DNA from: Candidatus Brocadiaceae bacterium
GTDB lineage: Bacteria > Planctomycetota > Brocadiia > Brocadiales > Bathyanammoxibiaceae
Direction: 5' to 3'
DNA length: 14,740 nucleotides
Assembly: GCA_030018855.1 (NCBI GenBank)
Contig: JASEHG010000029.1
Coordinates: forward strand, 1-14,740
Made by a program: the position numbers and the translations under genes. Below the pieces are notes generated by a model. That model made no database searches. It was not told the DNA's origin and saw only the letters and a program-made list of their open reading frames with translations. Below, piece by piece: positions 14,445 through 14,740 of this stretch; position 1 is the stretch's first letter; the number at the start of each line of letters is the position of its first letter.

Positions 14445-14496
14445 CCCGAGCCCCTTCTATGGACGCACTTCTGTAAGAACTAGGAGAGAAATACGC

Positions 14497-14740
14497 ATGC
14501 CAATAGATGCCGAGAGCATAAAGACACTGAGGGAGAAGACAGGCGCCGGTATCCTGGATTGTAAGAACACCCTGGAAAAGACAGGTGGAGACATGGATAA
14601 GGCCGCCGAAATCCTCAGGAAAAAGGGCTTCCAGGTGGCTGAGAAAAAGGCCGCCCGCACTACCAACGAGGGCCGCATCGGTTCTTATATCCACTTTAAT
14701 GGCAAGGTGGGGGTACTGCTGGAACTGAATTGCGAGAGCG
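14497..14740 (+). CDS. tsf: Translation elongation factor Ts, N-terminal fragment (3' end outside window)
   Basis: The frame opens at ATG 14497 and runs off the window, giving 81 codons. It begins MPIDAESIKTLREKTGAGIL, then DCKNTLEKTGGDMDKA, matching the EF-Ts UBA-like domain with the signature LREKTGAGxxDCK. Next come ILRKKGFQVAEKKAART and the start of the core domain, GRIGSYIHFNGKVGVLLELNCES. EF-Ts exchanges GDP for GTP on EF-Tu. The ribosome site is TAGGAGAGA, ending about 7 bases before the ATG. It follows rpsB as in most bacteria. Confidence 0.97.
   Translation, partial: MPIDAESIKTLREKTGAGILDCKNTLEKTGGDMDKAAEILRKKGFQVAEKKAARTTNEGRIGSYIHFNGKVGVLLELNCES

Noticed and set aside
1..14740. 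CRISPR arrays, insertion sequences, prophage, toxin-antitoxin or defence genes
   Set aside because: None seen: the window is almost fully occupied by recognised core genes on one strand, and the longest gene-free stretch (227-452) holds the tRNA and two hairpins.

Overview
This window is a dense block of core genes, all on the + strand, from a Gram-negative (lipid A-making) bacterium outside the usual Proteobacteria layout. Arginine AGG/AGA and isoleucine ATA codons are common, non-ATG starts are frequent (GTG for glmU and rpsB; TTG for rpsF, lpxC and lpxA), and the gene order joins a ribosomal/replication cluster directly to an outer-membrane cluster. My best guess is a Planctomycetota lineage, possibly near the anammox order Brocadiales. 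This rests on general resemblance only and is held at about 0.4-0.5.

Layout. Positions 1-226 hold the last 74 codons of dihydroxy-acid dehydratase (ilvD). A tRNA-Gln(UUG) with encoded CCA lies at 286-360, with one perfect hairpin just before it and a second, REP-like hairpin just after. A precursor and translation cluster follows: a GlmU-type uridylyltransferase lacking its acetyltransferase half, ribose-phosphate pyrophosphokinase (prs), long-form bL25/Ctc (rplY) and peptidyl-tRNA hydrolase (pth). rplY and pth are separated by an inverted array of heptamer repeats. Next comes the classical bS6-SSB-bS18-bL9-DnaB set (3783-6646).

An envelope set runs from 6689 to 12370: BamA, a Skp/OmpH-like chaperone, LpxC, LpxA and a Gfo/Idh/MocA oxidoreductase. 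Several of these genes overlap or sit a few bases apart, which suggests translational coupling. lpxD, fabZ and lpxB, often found in such clusters, are absent from the window. A radical SAM protein with a SPASM-like C-terminus follows (12397-13689). A probable sigma70-type promoter at its stop codon then starts rpsB-tsf, with tsf running off the window edge.

How it fits together. GlmU makes UDP-GlcNAc, which LpxA and LpxC turn into the first lipid A intermediates. BamA and Skp assemble outer-membrane proteins. The oxidoreductase next to lpxA could be a GnnA-type enzyme that modifies the same sugar nucleotide. The remaining genes serve translation and replication.

No defence system, CRISPR array, insertion sequence or prophage is visible. 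The points most worth a second look are the truncated GlmU, the radical SAM gene of unknown function beside the lipid A genes, the LpxA active-site substitution with a neighbouring GnnA-like gene, and the two short palindromic repeat elements.
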